Assembly: GCF_032921865.1 (NCBI RefSeq)
Contig: NZ_CP136684.1
Coordinates: 3,383,001-3,447,000 of the forward strand
DNA length: 64,000 bases
From: Thalassospira lucentensis
GTDB taxonomy: Bacteria > Pseudomonadota > Alphaproteobacteria > Rhodospirillales > Thalassospiraceae
Direction: 5' to 3'
Shown here in pieces: positions 7,482 through 16,545 of this stretch. Each line of letters starts with the position of its first letter. The first letter of the stretch is position 1. The position numbers and the translations under genes are program-made. The notes beneath the pieces are model-generated. The model searched no databases. It had not been told where the DNA came from and saw only the letters and a list, made by a program, of their open reading frames with translations.

Positions 7482-8846
7482 GTGTTTTGCTATCGCCAGA
7501 ATATTTGTGGCAAACTGTATCAATCATTTTCACACAAATGGGTGCGTAACCTCTGTCGCAGCTTGATATTCTGGGTGTTGGCAAGCCCGGGGCAGGCGAC
7601 AGCCCAGGATTTGTCCCAGGTTTTATACCGTTTCGAAGACCGGCCGCTGGTTTTGGGGAAATACGGTGCGATTGCCGATTTTCAGAGCCGGTTGTTTGTT
7701 GCTGCGGCAAGTTGCAAGCGTGGTAGTACGTCTGCCTATGGGGCGACGGATGGTATTGTCGGGACCAAGACACGTCGTGCGATCATGGATTTGCAGCCCT
7801 GTCTTGATCCAAGTGTTAAAGCGGCCATCGGGGCCGGGAACCCCGGCGCGATCACGGTCGGTTTGTGGAAACTGTTGATGCCAGCAGAGCAGCCCTTTCC
7901 CGACGCGATCACGCGGGCCAATCATCTGACCTTTGCGCTTGAGGGCACGGATTATGACGCGATTCAGTTCAATTTCTGCCAGTCGCGCAACCCGCGGAGC
8001 GGCAAGCGGTATCTGGAAGGCGATCCGTGGTGTTACACCAATGATCCCAATGCCTATCTGACTTGGGGGCCGCGTGGGGCAACCGCCGGGGCCGGGGCGG
8101 AAATCCAGCAGATCATCTTTGCCGCCGAACGTGCCAGTCCCGGCCTGCTTAATGCCGTCTTTGGGCCGCATACCGATGCGATGCATCGTCTGGCGCTGGG
8201 CAATAATCAAAGTGCATTTGATATCCTGTGTGCGATCTGGATTGATCCAAAACGCCGGGCCGATTTCACCACCCGGTTTGCACAATATGGCGCATTGCCT
8301 GAAGTACAGCGTGCCTATCGCCGGGTTTATGATGCTGCCAATGCCGACGGCGGAAAAATCGCCCGTTTTTTCAAAATTTATGCCGCCCTGAAACCCGTTA
8401 TTGGCCGTGATCCGACCGAGATTGATCTGGCCTATTTCATCGATATGGCGACCCATGGCATGGCTCCGCCCGGCAATGTTTCCGACCTGTCGGCAAAGAT
8501 GGTCAATTTCGCCAGCCGGACGCGCAATGTGCCAAGCCCCGGTGAATTGCGCCGTCAGCTTGCGGCATGGTTGCCGTCCCAGCATAAATATAACGACCGG
8601 ATCGCCCGCGATGCGATTTTCCTGATTGATGATCCCGAAATCACGTTATCGGATACCCATCGCCGGATCTGGCAGCAACGATCCGGATTAAAGGCCAGCG
8701 ATTTCGGTCTTTCGGATCATCGTTATATTTCGGACTACCCAGTGGCAGCCCCGACGGGTTTTGAGAAAATCGAGCGGTTCTATACCGTGCTGCCCGAGGA
8801 TAAGCGCGCCTGTCCGGCCAATGTGCGCAAGTCGCGACGACCGTGA
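7482..8846 (+). CDS. Secreted protein with peptidoglycan-binding-like and possible lysozyme-like region
   Basis: The 454-residue protein begins with a long basic then hydrophobic segment ending SPGQATAQ, consistent with a signal peptide. Residues about 75-105 (YGATDGIVGTKTRRAIMDLQ) resemble a PG_binding_1 repeat. A following section, FALEGTDYDAIQFNF then TWGPRGATAGAGAEIQ, has the Glu, Asp and Thr spacing seen in lysozyme-fold enzymes, but this similarity is only suggestive. The start is a GTG after AAGGTGCGAG. It stands alone between the glycan island and argC. The best description is a periplasmic protein of unknown function, possibly cell-wall active. Confidence 0.55.
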   Translation: MFCYRQNICGKLYQSFSHKWVRNLCRSLIFWVLASPGQATAQDLSQVLYRFEDRPLVLGKYGAIADFQSRLFVAAASCKRGSTSAYGATDGIVGTKTRRAIMDLQPCLDPSVKAAIGAGNPGAITVGLWKLLMPAEQPFPDAITRANHLTFALEGTDYDAIQFNFCQSRNPRSGKRYLEGDPWCYTNDPNAYLTWGPRGATAGAGAEIQQIIFAAERASPGLLNAVFGPHTDAMHRLALGNNQSAFDILCAIWIDPKRRADFTTRFAQYGALPEVQRAYRRVYDAANADGGKIARFFKIYAALKPVIGRDPTEIDLAYFIDMATHGMAPPGNVSDLSAKMVNFASRTRNVPSPGELRRQLAAWLPSQHKYNDRIARDAIFLIDDPEITLSDTHRRIWQQRSGLKASDFGLSDHRYISDYPVAAPTGFEKIERFYTVLPEDKRACPANVRKSRRP

Positions 8847-9031
8847 TCGTAGGCGCAATTGCGCGGGGCCGATGTGATGGCATGTCATCACTGCATGGGT
8901 CCCGATCCGGGGATGCAGGGGAAAAGCCGCCTAAAGGCTTGCATCTGCGGGGCTTGTTTGCCAACATCCGCCCGTTAACCGCGCCCGGTGACCATGAAGG
9001 TCAGGGTGAGCCTATAGGAGCAAGATTTGAA

Positions 9032-10078
9032 ATGAGCGACGTTAAGGTCAAAGTCGGAATTCTCGGTGCCAGCGGATATACCGGGGCGGAACTGGTTCGT
9101 ATTCTTGCGCACCATGCCGCTGCCGAAATCACCCTGCTGACCGCAGACCGACGCGCCGGACGTCCGTTCGGGGAGGTTTTCCCGCATCTTGCCCATCTGA
9201 AATTACCGACCATGATCCGGATCGAGGATGCGGACTGGTCGATGGTCGATGTGATTTTCTGCGCGCTGCCGCATGGCACGACGCAGGAAGTGATTGCCGG
9301 TCTGCCGGACCATGTCAAAGTTGTCGATCTGTCGGCGGATTTCCGTTTGTTCGATGCCGCGACCTACAAGGAGTGGTACGGGGCGGAGCATGCCGCGCAG
9401 GATTTGCAGAAAGAGGTCGTTTATGGCCTGACCGAACTGCACCGTGAAAAGATCAAAAAGGCGCGCGTTGTTGCCAATCCGGGATGTTATCCAACCCCGG
9501 TGCAGCTTTCGCTGACGCCGCTTCTGGAACAGAAGCTGGTGCATGCGGATGACATCATCATTGATGCGAAATCCGGTGTGACCGGTGCAGGCCGTTCGCC
9601 GAAAGAAGGCATTTTGTATGCCGAAGTCACCGAAGGCATTCACGCCTATGGCACCGGCGGGCATCGCCATGCACCCGAGATCGAGCAGGGCCTTGCCTGG
9701 GCCGCCGGACAGGATGTTGTGGTGAATTTTTCACCGCACCTGATGCCGATGAGCCGCGGCATCCTTGAAAGCATCTATGTCAAAATGACCGATGGCACCA
9801 CGGCCGATGACATTCAGGCCGCCCTTGAAAAACGTTATGCCGACGAGCCGTTCGTGCGTGTTCTGCCGTTCGAGGTGACGCCGCAAACGCGTCATGTGCG
9901 TGGGTCGAATTATGTGCTGATTGGCGTGGTCAAGGATCGCGTGCCGGGCCGTGTGATCATTGTTGCGGTCGAGGATAACCTGGTTAAAGGCGCATCGGGG
10001 CAGGCGGTTCAGAACATGAATGTCATGCTGGGCCTGCCGGAAACCATGGGGCTTGAGATCGAGCCACTGTTCCCGTAA
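9032..10078 (+). CDS. argC: N-acetyl-gamma-glutamyl-phosphate reductase
   Basis: ArgC reduces N-acetylglutamyl phosphate with NADPH in arginine synthesis in the cytoplasm. The 348-residue protein shows the NADP motif GILGASGYTGAEL at its N-terminus and the active-site motif NPGCYPT with the catalytic Cys at about residue 152. It also has the GTGGHRHAPEI segment and a C-terminal NLVKGASGQAVQN. Length fits type 1 ArgC. The reading frame is open further upstream, but AGGAG at 9016-9020 and the conserved N-terminus fix the ATG at 9032. A rho-independent terminator follows at once, so it is transcribed alone or ends its unit. Confidence 0.97.
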   Translation: MSDVKVKVGILGASGYTGAELVRILAHHAAAEITLLTADRRAGRPFGEVFPHLAHLKLPTMIRIEDADWSMVDVIFCALPHGTTQEVIAGLPDHVKVVDLSADFRLFDAATYKEWYGAEHAAQDLQKEVVYGLTELHREKIKKARVVANPGCYPTPVQLSLTPLLEQKLVHADDIIIDAKSGVTGAGRSPKEGILYAEVTEGIHAYGTGGHRHAPEIEQGLAWAAGQDVVVNFSPHLMPMSRGILESIYVKMTDGTTADDIQAALEKRYADEPFVRVLPFEVTPQTRHVRGSNYVLIGVVKDRVPGRVIIVAVEDNLVKGASGQAVQNMNVMLGLPETMGLEIEPLFP

Positions 10079-10098
10079 TCGCGCAACAGCATCCTGTC

Positions 10099-10134
10099 AA
10101 AAGGGGCGTGTCCGGTCTGGATGCGCCCCTTTTT
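10099..10134 (+). terminator. Rho-independent terminator after argC
   Basis: A perfect 10-bp stem (AAAAGGGGCG at 10099-10108 with CGCCCCTTTT at 10124-10133) closes a 15-nt loop and runs into a T tract. It sits 20 bp after the argC stop. The converging MocR gene ends at 10145, so it may work in both directions. Confidence 0.88.
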
Positions 10135-10144
10135 CGTGGTCGCA

Positions 10145-11554
10145 TCATGCGTGTGAGATCGCCCGTTCAAGAACGGTGAAAACATGGTCGTCTTCGCATT
10201 GTGCGATGTTAAATCGCATCAGGTTTCCGGCCGATTGCGAGATGCTGAAAACATTGCCGGGTGCCAGAACCACCCCTTCGGACAGCGCATTGCGGGCAAG
10301 TGTTGCGGCATCGATGGGGTCGGGTAGGCGACACCACAGGAAAATCCCGGCATCGGGTCTGATCGTCGGTGTGATGCCAAGCGCGCCAAGACGGGTTTCG
10401 GTGGCGGACATGGCGCGGGTCAGCCGGTCGCGCAGGGCGTCCATATGTTTGCGATAAGTGCCGTCCTTCAGGACCGAGAAAATCAGTTCGGCCGAAAAAT
10501 TCGGGCTTGAAAATCCCGTCGCGATCTTGAGGTCCGTCAGGCCTTCGATCCAGTCGGGACTTGCCGCGATATAGCCGCACCGGACCGAGGCCGAAAGCGT
10601 TTTGGAAAAGCTTCCGATATGGACAACCCGGTCAAGCCCGCCAAGAGCTGCCAGCCTTGGGGCAGGCGTGTTTTCGAAATCGGCAAAAATGTCGTCTTCG
10701 ATGATGATCAGGTCATGTTCTTCGGCAATGTTCAAAACGCGATGGGCGACCATCGGCGACAGTGACGCGCCGGTCGGGTTGTGCAGTCCGGAATTGGTAA
10801 TGTAGAGGCGGGGCTTGTGCGCGGCGGCAATCCGGGCAAAGGCATCGATATCAGGGCCATTGGCGGTAAAGGGCACGCCGATAATGTTGGCGCGATGCGC
10901 GCGCAGCAATGCCTGAAAATTGAAATAGCACGGATCATCGATCAGCACCGTATCGCCCGGTTCGATCAGGAAACGGCACAGCATATCGATTGCCTGTGTC
11001 CCGGACTCGGTCAACAGAATCTGGCCGGGATCGGCATTGATGCCATAGGTGCCCATTCGGCGCGACAGGAGTTGGCGCAGGTCGGGCAGGCCAAGCGGTG
11101 TGCCGTAATCGACGAGCGTGGCATCATCAGCGCGTGACAGATTGCGAAGCGCGCGTCTAATGGCTGTTTCAGGCATCCAGTCCGCCGGAAGCCAGCCGCA
11201 ACCAGGTTTGATCATATCCGGCCGGGCGTCCAGCGACTGTCGCGAAACCCAGAACGGATCAATGGCCCGATCCAGTTTCGGGCCGATTTGGGCAATCGAA
11301 AGCGGTGCGGTGTGACCTGACACATAAAAACCAGATCCGCGGCGGGCCTCAATCATGCCTTCGGCCACCAGCCGGTCATAAGCTTCGACCACGGTCGAGT
11401 TTGACACCTTCATCTGTCGCGCAAGCCCCCGGATCGAGGGCAGGCGATCCCCGGCAAGCAGATTGCGTGCACCAATCCGGTCGCGGATTACGGCCATGAC
11501 GCGGGCGACAAGTGTTCCGTTGTCCGACTGTTTTGGTGATCCGTCAGGTGCCAC
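10145..11554 (-). CDS. MocR/PdxR-type regulator: GntR HTH fused to aminotransferase-like domain
   Basis: This 469-residue protein has an N-terminal GntR winged helix (RLPSIRGLARQMKVSNSTV, then EGMIEARRGSGFYV, residues about 35-90). A fold-type I aminotransferase domain with PLP features follows (LLTESGTQAID, IDDPCYFNFQAL, SGLHNPTGAS, HIGSFSKTLSASVRCGYI, with the Lys of SFSKTL as the PLP site). MocR proteins use PLP-bound effectors to regulate adjacent genes. The DMT exporter gene diverges from it across a roughly 110-bp gap, so that exporter is the probable target. The effector is unknown. Confidence 0.92.
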   Translation of the reverse strand: MAPDGSPKQSDNGTLVARVMAVIRDRIGARNLLAGDRLPSIRGLARQMKVSNSTVVEAYDRLVAEGMIEARRGSGFYVSGHTAPLSIAQIGPKLDRAIDPFWVSRQSLDARPDMIKPGCGWLPADWMPETAIRRALRNLSRADDATLVDYGTPLGLPDLRQLLSRRMGTYGINADPGQILLTESGTQAIDMLCRFLIEPGDTVLIDDPCYFNFQALLRAHRANIIGVPFTANGPDIDAFARIAAAHKPRLYITNSGLHNPTGASLSPMVAHRVLNIAEEHDLIIIEDDIFADFENTPAPRLAALGGLDRVVHIGSFSKTLSASVRCGYIAASPDWIEGLTDLKIATGFSSPNFSAELIFSVLKDGTYRKHMDALRDRLTRAMSATETRLGALGITPTIRPDAGIFLWCRLPDPIDAATLARNALSEGVVLAPGNVFSISQSAGNLMRFNIAQCEDDHVFTVLERAISHA

Positions 11555-11663
11555 TGTATTACTCCTGCAATCAGTACAGTTTGTTTGAATTGTACTTCAT
11601 TGTGTCTGGTCGATGTGCGGCTGGCAAGCGATAGATGAACCTTCGAATATGACGGAGGTTTTG

Positions 11664-12539
11664 ATGGCAATTGCAGTGCAACGGACAAGTGGTGGCTGGA
11701 TCAGCGGGATGATCGGTATCCTGATTTTCAGCGGGTCGTTACCCGCCACCCGGATTGCCGTCATGGATTTTGATCCGCTGTTTCTGACCGTTGCGCGTGC
11801 GGCAATTGCCGGTCTGCTGGCCGCCATACTGCTTGTGGTGTCGCGAACCGCCCGGCCGCAGGCATCGGACTGGATGTCATTGCTGGTGGTGGCGGGCGGG
11901 GTTGTTGTCGGCTTTCCGTTGCTGACCGCCCTTGCACTTGAACATATCACCTCGGCCAGATCGATTGTGTTTATCGGTTTGCTACCGCTGGCGACGGCGA
12001 TTTTCGGTGTGCTGCGTGGTGGTGAGCGGCCAAAGGTCGTGTTCTGGCTTTTTTCGGTTCTTGGCAGTGCGCTTGTCGCCGGCTTTGCTGCCATGGAAAG
12101 CAATGCCGGGTCATTGCGCGGTGATCTTTACATGCTGGGGGCGGTTATCGTTTGCGGGCTCGGTTATGCCGAGGGTGCAAAACTGTCCCGTCGTCTTGGA
12201 GGATGGCAGGTGATCTGCTGGGCGCTGGTGATTTCGCTGGTGCCGATGCTTGCGCTTTGTGTTGCGACCTTGCCAGATAGCTTTGCCGGAGTTGGCATTC
12301 CCGCTTGGTTTGGTCTTGGTTATGTCTCGCTGTTCAGCATGCTGATCGGGTTTTTCTTCTGGTATCGCGGATTGGCCTTGGGCGGGATTGCGGCGGTCGG
12401 ACAGTTGCAATTGCTGCAGCCGTTCTTTGGTCTGCTGCTGGCAGGGTTGCTTCTGGCCGAGCCGGTGGGTGGCCTGATGATCGTGGTGACAGTCGGCGTG
12501 GTTGCCTGCGTTGCCGGGGCCAAGCGATTTGCCCGATAG
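11664..12539 (+). CDS. DMT-family (EamA) transporter
   Basis: The 291-residue inner-membrane protein has about ten hydrophobic helices in two EamA repeats, for example MIGILIFSGSLPATRIAV, FIGLLPLATAIFGVL, LYMLGAVIVCGLGYAEG and SLFSMLIGFFFWYRGLALGG. ATG 11664 is chosen because GGAGG lies 7 nt before it; the frame opens earlier without a ribosome site. EamA proteins commonly export metabolites or amino acids. Divergence from a MocR regulator suggests an exporter of an amino-acid-like or vitamin-like compound. It converges with the following gene with 15 bp between them. Confidence 0.9.
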   Translation: MAIAVQRTSGGWISGMIGILIFSGSLPATRIAVMDFDPLFLTVARAAIAGLLAAILLVVSRTARPQASDWMSLLVVAGGVVVGFPLLTALALEHITSARSIVFIGLLPLATAIFGVLRGGERPKVVFWLFSVLGSALVAGFAAMESNAGSLRGDLYMLGAVIVCGLGYAEGAKLSRRLGGWQVICWALVISLVPMLALCVATLPDSFAGVGIPAWFGLGYVSLFSMLIGFFFWYRGLALGGIAAVGQLQLLQPFFGLLLAGLLLAEPVGGLMIVVTVGVVACVAGAKRFAR

Positions 12540-12554
12540 ATTTTAAGAGTCCGG

Positions 12555-13415
12555 CTATTCCGTCGGTTTGCGGTTGTCCGGATATTTCGCATCGTCACTG
12601 GCGGGCCAATACCGGGCATGCACCCTGGCGATAAAGCCTTCTTCGCGAAGATCAGTGATGATCTTCGCTATCTGGTCTTTCTGGCTCATCAGTGGGGAAT
12701 TGCGCGATATTGCGATATGAATGTCATTGTGATGATCGGGTCGGAAATCGGCCTTGCGGATGATATTTCCTAGGTTGTTGCGCCGGATTTCAAAATCGAC
12801 ATTGGCATCGGACCCGACAATGACATCGACACGGCTTGCCTCGAGCATGCGCAGCAGTAGCATTTCGCTGCTGGCTTCGAATTTGTTCAGTGATGTGTCG
12901 CTGTCGAATGGCTCGAAATAGCGCGAGTCAACCACGGAGCCGACTGCAAGCGTTTTGAGGTCGTTATATTGTGATATCTGGGTGTTCTTGCCCTGTCGGA
13001 CATAAAATACCGGGCTGACACGGCTATAGGCGGGCTTGATGTAAAACGCGAATTTTTCGCGTTCGGCTGTGTAGGCAAAGCTTGAAAGAACGTCGATATC
13101 ACCTTCTTCAAGCATTTTAAGGCACCGCCGCCATGGGCAAGGCTGAAGCACGAGAATCTTGCTCATACGGTGCGACAGTTCGGTCAGGATCGCCATATCG
13201 ATCCCGTGTGGTCCCGATGCGTCATCAATCACGAACGGTTCCCATACCGAAAAAGCGGCACGCAATTGTCCCTGACGAAGAGGTTCTGACTGCGCGCGGG
13301 CATCCCTGGAGATTGCGACACCACATACAATAATGATCGCAGCCAGCAGAATGAAGCCGACAAGCTGTCTGGGGCGTTTTGGGAGGTCAAATTTCCGATG
13401 TGCTGGCATGATCAC
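12555..13415 (-). CDS. Periplasmic solute-binding protein, SBP_bac_3 family (orphan)
   Basis: The 286-residue protein has a basic N-terminus and a hydrophobic segment (LVGFILLAAIIIVCGVAI) ending RDARAQ, a likely signal peptide or anchor. The rest is a family 3 binding-protein fold: AAFSVWEPFVIDDASGPHGI, LSSFAYTAEREKFAFYIKP and LLRMLEASRVDVIVGSDANV. No permease or ATPase gene is nearby, so it may act in sensing or serve a distant transporter. The start is GTG 13415 or ATG 13409. It diverges from the carbonic anhydrase gene. It is distantly similar to the two binding proteins near 30-32 kb. Confidence 0.8.
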   Translation of the reverse strand: MIMPAHRKFDLPKRPRQLVGFILLAAIIIVCGVAISRDARAQSEPLRQGQLRAAFSVWEPFVIDDASGPHGIDMAILTELSHRMSKILVLQPCPWRRCLKMLEEGDIDVLSSFAYTAEREKFAFYIKPAYSRVSPVFYVRQGKNTQISQYNDLKTLAVGSVVDSRYFEPFDSDTSLNKFEASSEMLLLRMLEASRVDVIVGSDANVDFEIRRNNLGNIIRKADFRPDHHNDIHIAISRNSPLMSQKDQIAKIITDLREEGFIARVHARYWPASDDAKYPDNRKPTE

Positions 13416-13551
13416 GATTTGGATGAGAACGGGGTTTCCATATCCACATGTTAGAATTTAAACTGTCAAATCAAGATGCCGCTATTGTCCCGGTAAGGGG
13501 CAGGTGCAGAGCCAGTCAAAACCGATCCCACAATTGAAAGGTCGTCAGACC

Positions 13552-14085
13552 ATGATCCTGACCTATCGCGGGGTGCGCCCCACCATTGATGAAACGGCCT
13601 TTATCGCGCCGAATGCGACAATCATCGGCGATGTTGAAATCGGGGCGGAAACCGGGATCTGGTTTGGCTGTGTCATCCGTGGTGACGTCCATGAAATCCG
13701 CATCGGATCGCGCACCAATATTCAGGACCTGACTATGGTGCATGTCGCCAAGGGCAAGTTCGGCACCTATATCGGGGACGATGTGACCATCGGCCATTCT
13801 GCTGTCATCCATGCCTGCACGCTCGAAGACAGAAGTTTCGTCGGTATGAGTGCCACTGTCATGGATGGGTGCGTGATCGAGCAGGGGGCGATGCTTGGAG
13901 CAGGGGCGCTTCTGGCACCGGGCAAACGTATTCCGGCGGGGGAACTTTGGGCCGGTGTTCCGGCGCGCAAGGTGCGTGACCTGACACAGGAAGAAATCGA
14001 ATTTTTCAAAGTTTCCGCGGATCGTTATGCCGATCTTGGGCAGGAATATCGTGTGACAATTCCAGATGACCTGAAATCTGAATGA
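13552..14085 (+). CDS. Gamma-class carbonic anhydrase-like protein
   Basis: The 177-residue protein is a left-handed beta-helix with hexapeptide repeats. It keeps the three zinc/iron histidines of gamma carbonic anhydrases in VHVAKG, IGHSAVIHAC, and the C-terminal helix ELWAGVPARKVRDLT typical of the YrdA/CaiE/PaaY group. The frame is open upstream to 13504, but MILTYRGVRPTIDETAFIAP matches usual N-termini, so the ATG at 13552 is preferred; the ribosome site is weak. The family catalyses CO2 hydration or is catalytically silent. No pathway partner adjoins it. Confidence 0.9.
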   Translation: MILTYRGVRPTIDETAFIAPNATIIGDVEIGAETGIWFGCVIRGDVHEIRIGSRTNIQDLTMVHVAKGKFGTYIGDDVTIGHSAVIHACTLEDRSFVGMSATVMDGCVIEQGAMLGAGALLAPGKRIPAGELWAGVPARKVRDLTQEEIEFFKVSADRYADLGQEYRVTIPDDLKSE

Positions 14086-14221
14086 TAACTGCGATTGTCG
14101 AACGCCAAGGAACTTCTTGCCTGTGTCAGGATGCTAAGATAGCAAGCAATTCAGATATCCATAAAAACATATAACCTGCCGCGCGCCACCACGCCCGGCG
14201 ACCAGAAAACGGAACCGGGAA

Positions 14222-15121
14222 ATGACGCGTTGGCAGGCGAATGCCGTAATCGTTTTTGTTGCCCTTATTTGGGGTACGACTTTTGTTGTCCAGCAAACCA
14301 GCATGGACAATATCGGCCCGCAATATTTTACCGGTGTACGGTTCCTGTTGGGGACGTTTGTGGTGTTGCCGTTTGCCCTTCGTGAAGTGCGCAGAATGAA
14401 GCGCGAAGGACGCACGCTTTCGAGGGCTAACAAGCTTGGCCTGATCTTTACCGGCGTTTCGATGTATCTGGCCAGCATCCTTCAGCAGATCGGCATCATG
14501 GATACCACCGTCACCAATGCGGCCTTTCTGACGGCATTTTATGTGCCGCTGGTGCCGGTTCTGGCTTTTATGGTATTTCGGGCAAAGCCCCACTGGTCGG
14601 TTTGGCCGGGGGGCGTGATGTGTGTTTTCGGCACGTATCTGCTGAGTGGCGGTAACCTGTCGGCGCTTGGGGCCGGTGATTTCTGGGTCATGGGAAGTGC
14701 GCTTTTCTGGGCCGTTCAGGTGGTGATGATTGGTGTAATGGTGACGCGCACCAACGCCCCGGCACTGGTCGCGACGGTGCAATTCTTCATTACCGGTATT
14801 TTCGGCATGGCGATGGGCGGCATGCTTGAGACTTTCAGCTTTGCCGATATCTACAATGCCGGGTTTGAAATCCTTTATGCCGGGATCATGTCGGCGGGGA
14901 TCGCCTTTACCCTGCAGGCGGTTGCCCAGAATTATACCGAGGCCGCAGATGCCGCAATCATCATGAGTGCGGAGGCGGTATTTGCCGCAATCGCCGGGGC
15001 ATTCTTCCTTGGAGAACGACTGGCGCCCGCCGAATATGCCGGTTGCGGGGTGATCCTTGCGGCGATCATCGGAGTACAATTGTTGCCGATGATGGGGCGC
15101 CGTCCCAAGGTTGCGATCTAA
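14222..15121 (+). CDS. DMT-family (EamA) transporter
   Basis: The 299-residue protein has two EamA repeats with about ten transmembrane helices. It opens with AVIVFVALIWGTTFVVQQ, a frequent EamA signature, and its second repeat ends VFAAIAGAFFLGERLAPAEY followed by a last helix. It belongs to the drug/metabolite exporter superfamily; the substrate is unknown. The ATG at 14222 follows a GGAACCGGGAA stretch. It differs clearly from the EamA protein at 11.7 kb, so the two are not a recent duplication. Confidence 0.9.
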   Translation: MTRWQANAVIVFVALIWGTTFVVQQTSMDNIGPQYFTGVRFLLGTFVVLPFALREVRRMKREGRTLSRANKLGLIFTGVSMYLASILQQIGIMDTTVTNAAFLTAFYVPLVPVLAFMVFRAKPHWSVWPGGVMCVFGTYLLSGGNLSALGAGDFWVMGSALFWAVQVVMIGVMVTRTNAPALVATVQFFITGIFGMAMGGMLETFSFADIYNAGFEILYAGIMSAGIAFTLQAVAQNYTEAADAAIIMSAEAVFAAIAGAFFLGERLAPAEYAGCGVILAAIIGVQLLPMMGRRPKVAI

Positions 15122-15235
15122 GCTGAATTATCCGGCTGGTACCATTGACCTTTATCAAGGCAGGGTGCAATTAGGATGTTGTAAGTGATTATTGGTCGCG
15201 ATAATGCGGCCAATATTGAATGCCGGATATCGAAT

Positions 15236-16543
15236 ATGCCTGTCTTACCGTCTGTTTCCAGCTTTCCTGTTCGCAGGTTTCTTGGCCTTGGTTGTGTGTT
15301 CGCAGCCACGATGTTGATGGCTGGTATCAGCACTGGCGCCATTAATAGCGCTGCACAGGCAGCCGATAGCATCCCGACACAGATGCAAAAACCGCCTGCT
15401 GTCTTGCTGAACGAACTGGCAAGCAATACCTCCCCGTTTGCCGATAAGGCAGCGTTGGGGGAGGCGCTTTATTTCGATACCAATCTTTCGAAAAACAGGA
15501 CGCAGGCCTGTGCAAGTTGTCATGAACCGACAACCGCATTCCGCGATCCGCGTGGGGAAATAGCCAAGGGCGCCTTTTCGCTTGGCGATGATGGCAGCTC
15601 GCTTGGCGATCGCAATGCACCAATGGCGGCTTATGCCAAGTTCGCACCCGATTTCCATTTCAAGGAGGACGGGACGCCGGTTGGCGGGCAGTTCTGGGAT
15701 GGACGCGCAAGGGATCTGGCAGAGCAGGCTGGCGGGCCACCGTTAAATCCGGTTGAAATGGGCATGCCCGACAAGGCAACCGTTGTCGCGCGTCTTCAGG
15801 AAGATGATGATTATGTTGAAAGCTTCAAGGCGCTGTTTGGTGACGGTGTCTGGAATGATACGGATCGTGCTTATGCGGCGATGACGGACGCGATTGCCGC
15901 GTTCGAGCGTACTGATCAGTTTTCGCCATTTGATTTAAAATATGACCGGTTCCTGCGCGGGGAATACAAAATGACGCCGCAGGAAGAATTGGGGCGTGTG
16001 CTTTTCTTCTCGCAGCAATTTACCAATTGCAATGTGTGCCATCAGCTAAAAACGTCGCCGACGGCAGAGGGCGAGACATTCACCAATTACGAATATCACA
16101 ATATCGGTGTGCCGCGGAACGTGGCGGTACGCAACGAGAATAACAAGGACCCCGATTTTACCGATAACGGGCTTCTGGATAATCCGGCAATTGATGATGT
16201 TGCGCATAAGGGCAAATACAAAACGCCCGGGCTTCGCAATGTCGCGGTGACCGGGCCGTATATGCATAACGGCGTGTTTGCCGATCTGCGGACCGTGATC
16301 AAATTCTACAACAAATATAACAGCCGCGCGAAATCGGCCCAACTTAACCCGGAAACCAAACAGCCCTGGGGTGATCCCGAGGTCCCCGAAACCATTTCCC
16401 TTAAAGAGCTGGAGCAGGGAGATGCGCTTGATACCAAGCGCATTGATGCGCTGGTCGCGTTTCTTAAAACGCTAACCGATGCTCGATACGAGCCGCTTCT
16501 GGCCGAGCAGGAAGAAGCCGCTGCCAAGGCCAAGAAGAAATAG
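15236..16543 (+). CDS. Di-haem cytochrome c peroxidase (CCP/MauG family)
   Basis: The 435-residue periplasmic enzyme has a signal peptide (VRRFLGLGCVFAATMLMAG ending SAAQA) and two CxxCH haem sites: CASCH at about residue 92 and CNVCH at about 265. The MauG/CCP signatures KTPGLRNVAVTGPYMHNG and AFLKTLTD are also present. Family members reduce H2O2 using periplasmic cytochrome electrons. The frame is open to a GTG at 15185, but the signal peptide starts at ATG 15236. The next gene converges with a 2-bp gap and no terminator is evident between them. Confidence 0.92.
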   Translation: MPVLPSVSSFPVRRFLGLGCVFAATMLMAGISTGAINSAAQAADSIPTQMQKPPAVLLNELASNTSPFADKAALGEALYFDTNLSKNRTQACASCHEPTTAFRDPRGEIAKGAFSLGDDGSSLGDRNAPMAAYAKFAPDFHFKEDGTPVGGQFWDGRARDLAEQAGGPPLNPVEMGMPDKATVVARLQEDDDYVESFKALFGDGVWNDTDRAYAAMTDAIAAFERTDQFSPFDLKYDRFLRGEYKMTPQEELGRVLFFSQQFTNCNVCHQLKTSPTAEGETFTNYEYHNIGVPRNVAVRNENNKDPDFTDNGLLDNPAIDDVAHKGKYKTPGLRNVAVTGPYMHNGVFADLRTVIKFYNKYNSRAKSAQLNPETKQPWGDPEVPETISLKELEQGDALDTKRIDALVAFLKTLTDARYEPLLAEQEEAAAKAKKK

Positions 16544-16545
16544 GC

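Noticed and set aside
7623..8585. 320-codon minus strand frame opposite the secreted protein gene
   Set aside because: The sense strand has a signal peptide and domain-like structure; the antisense translation is basic and featureless.
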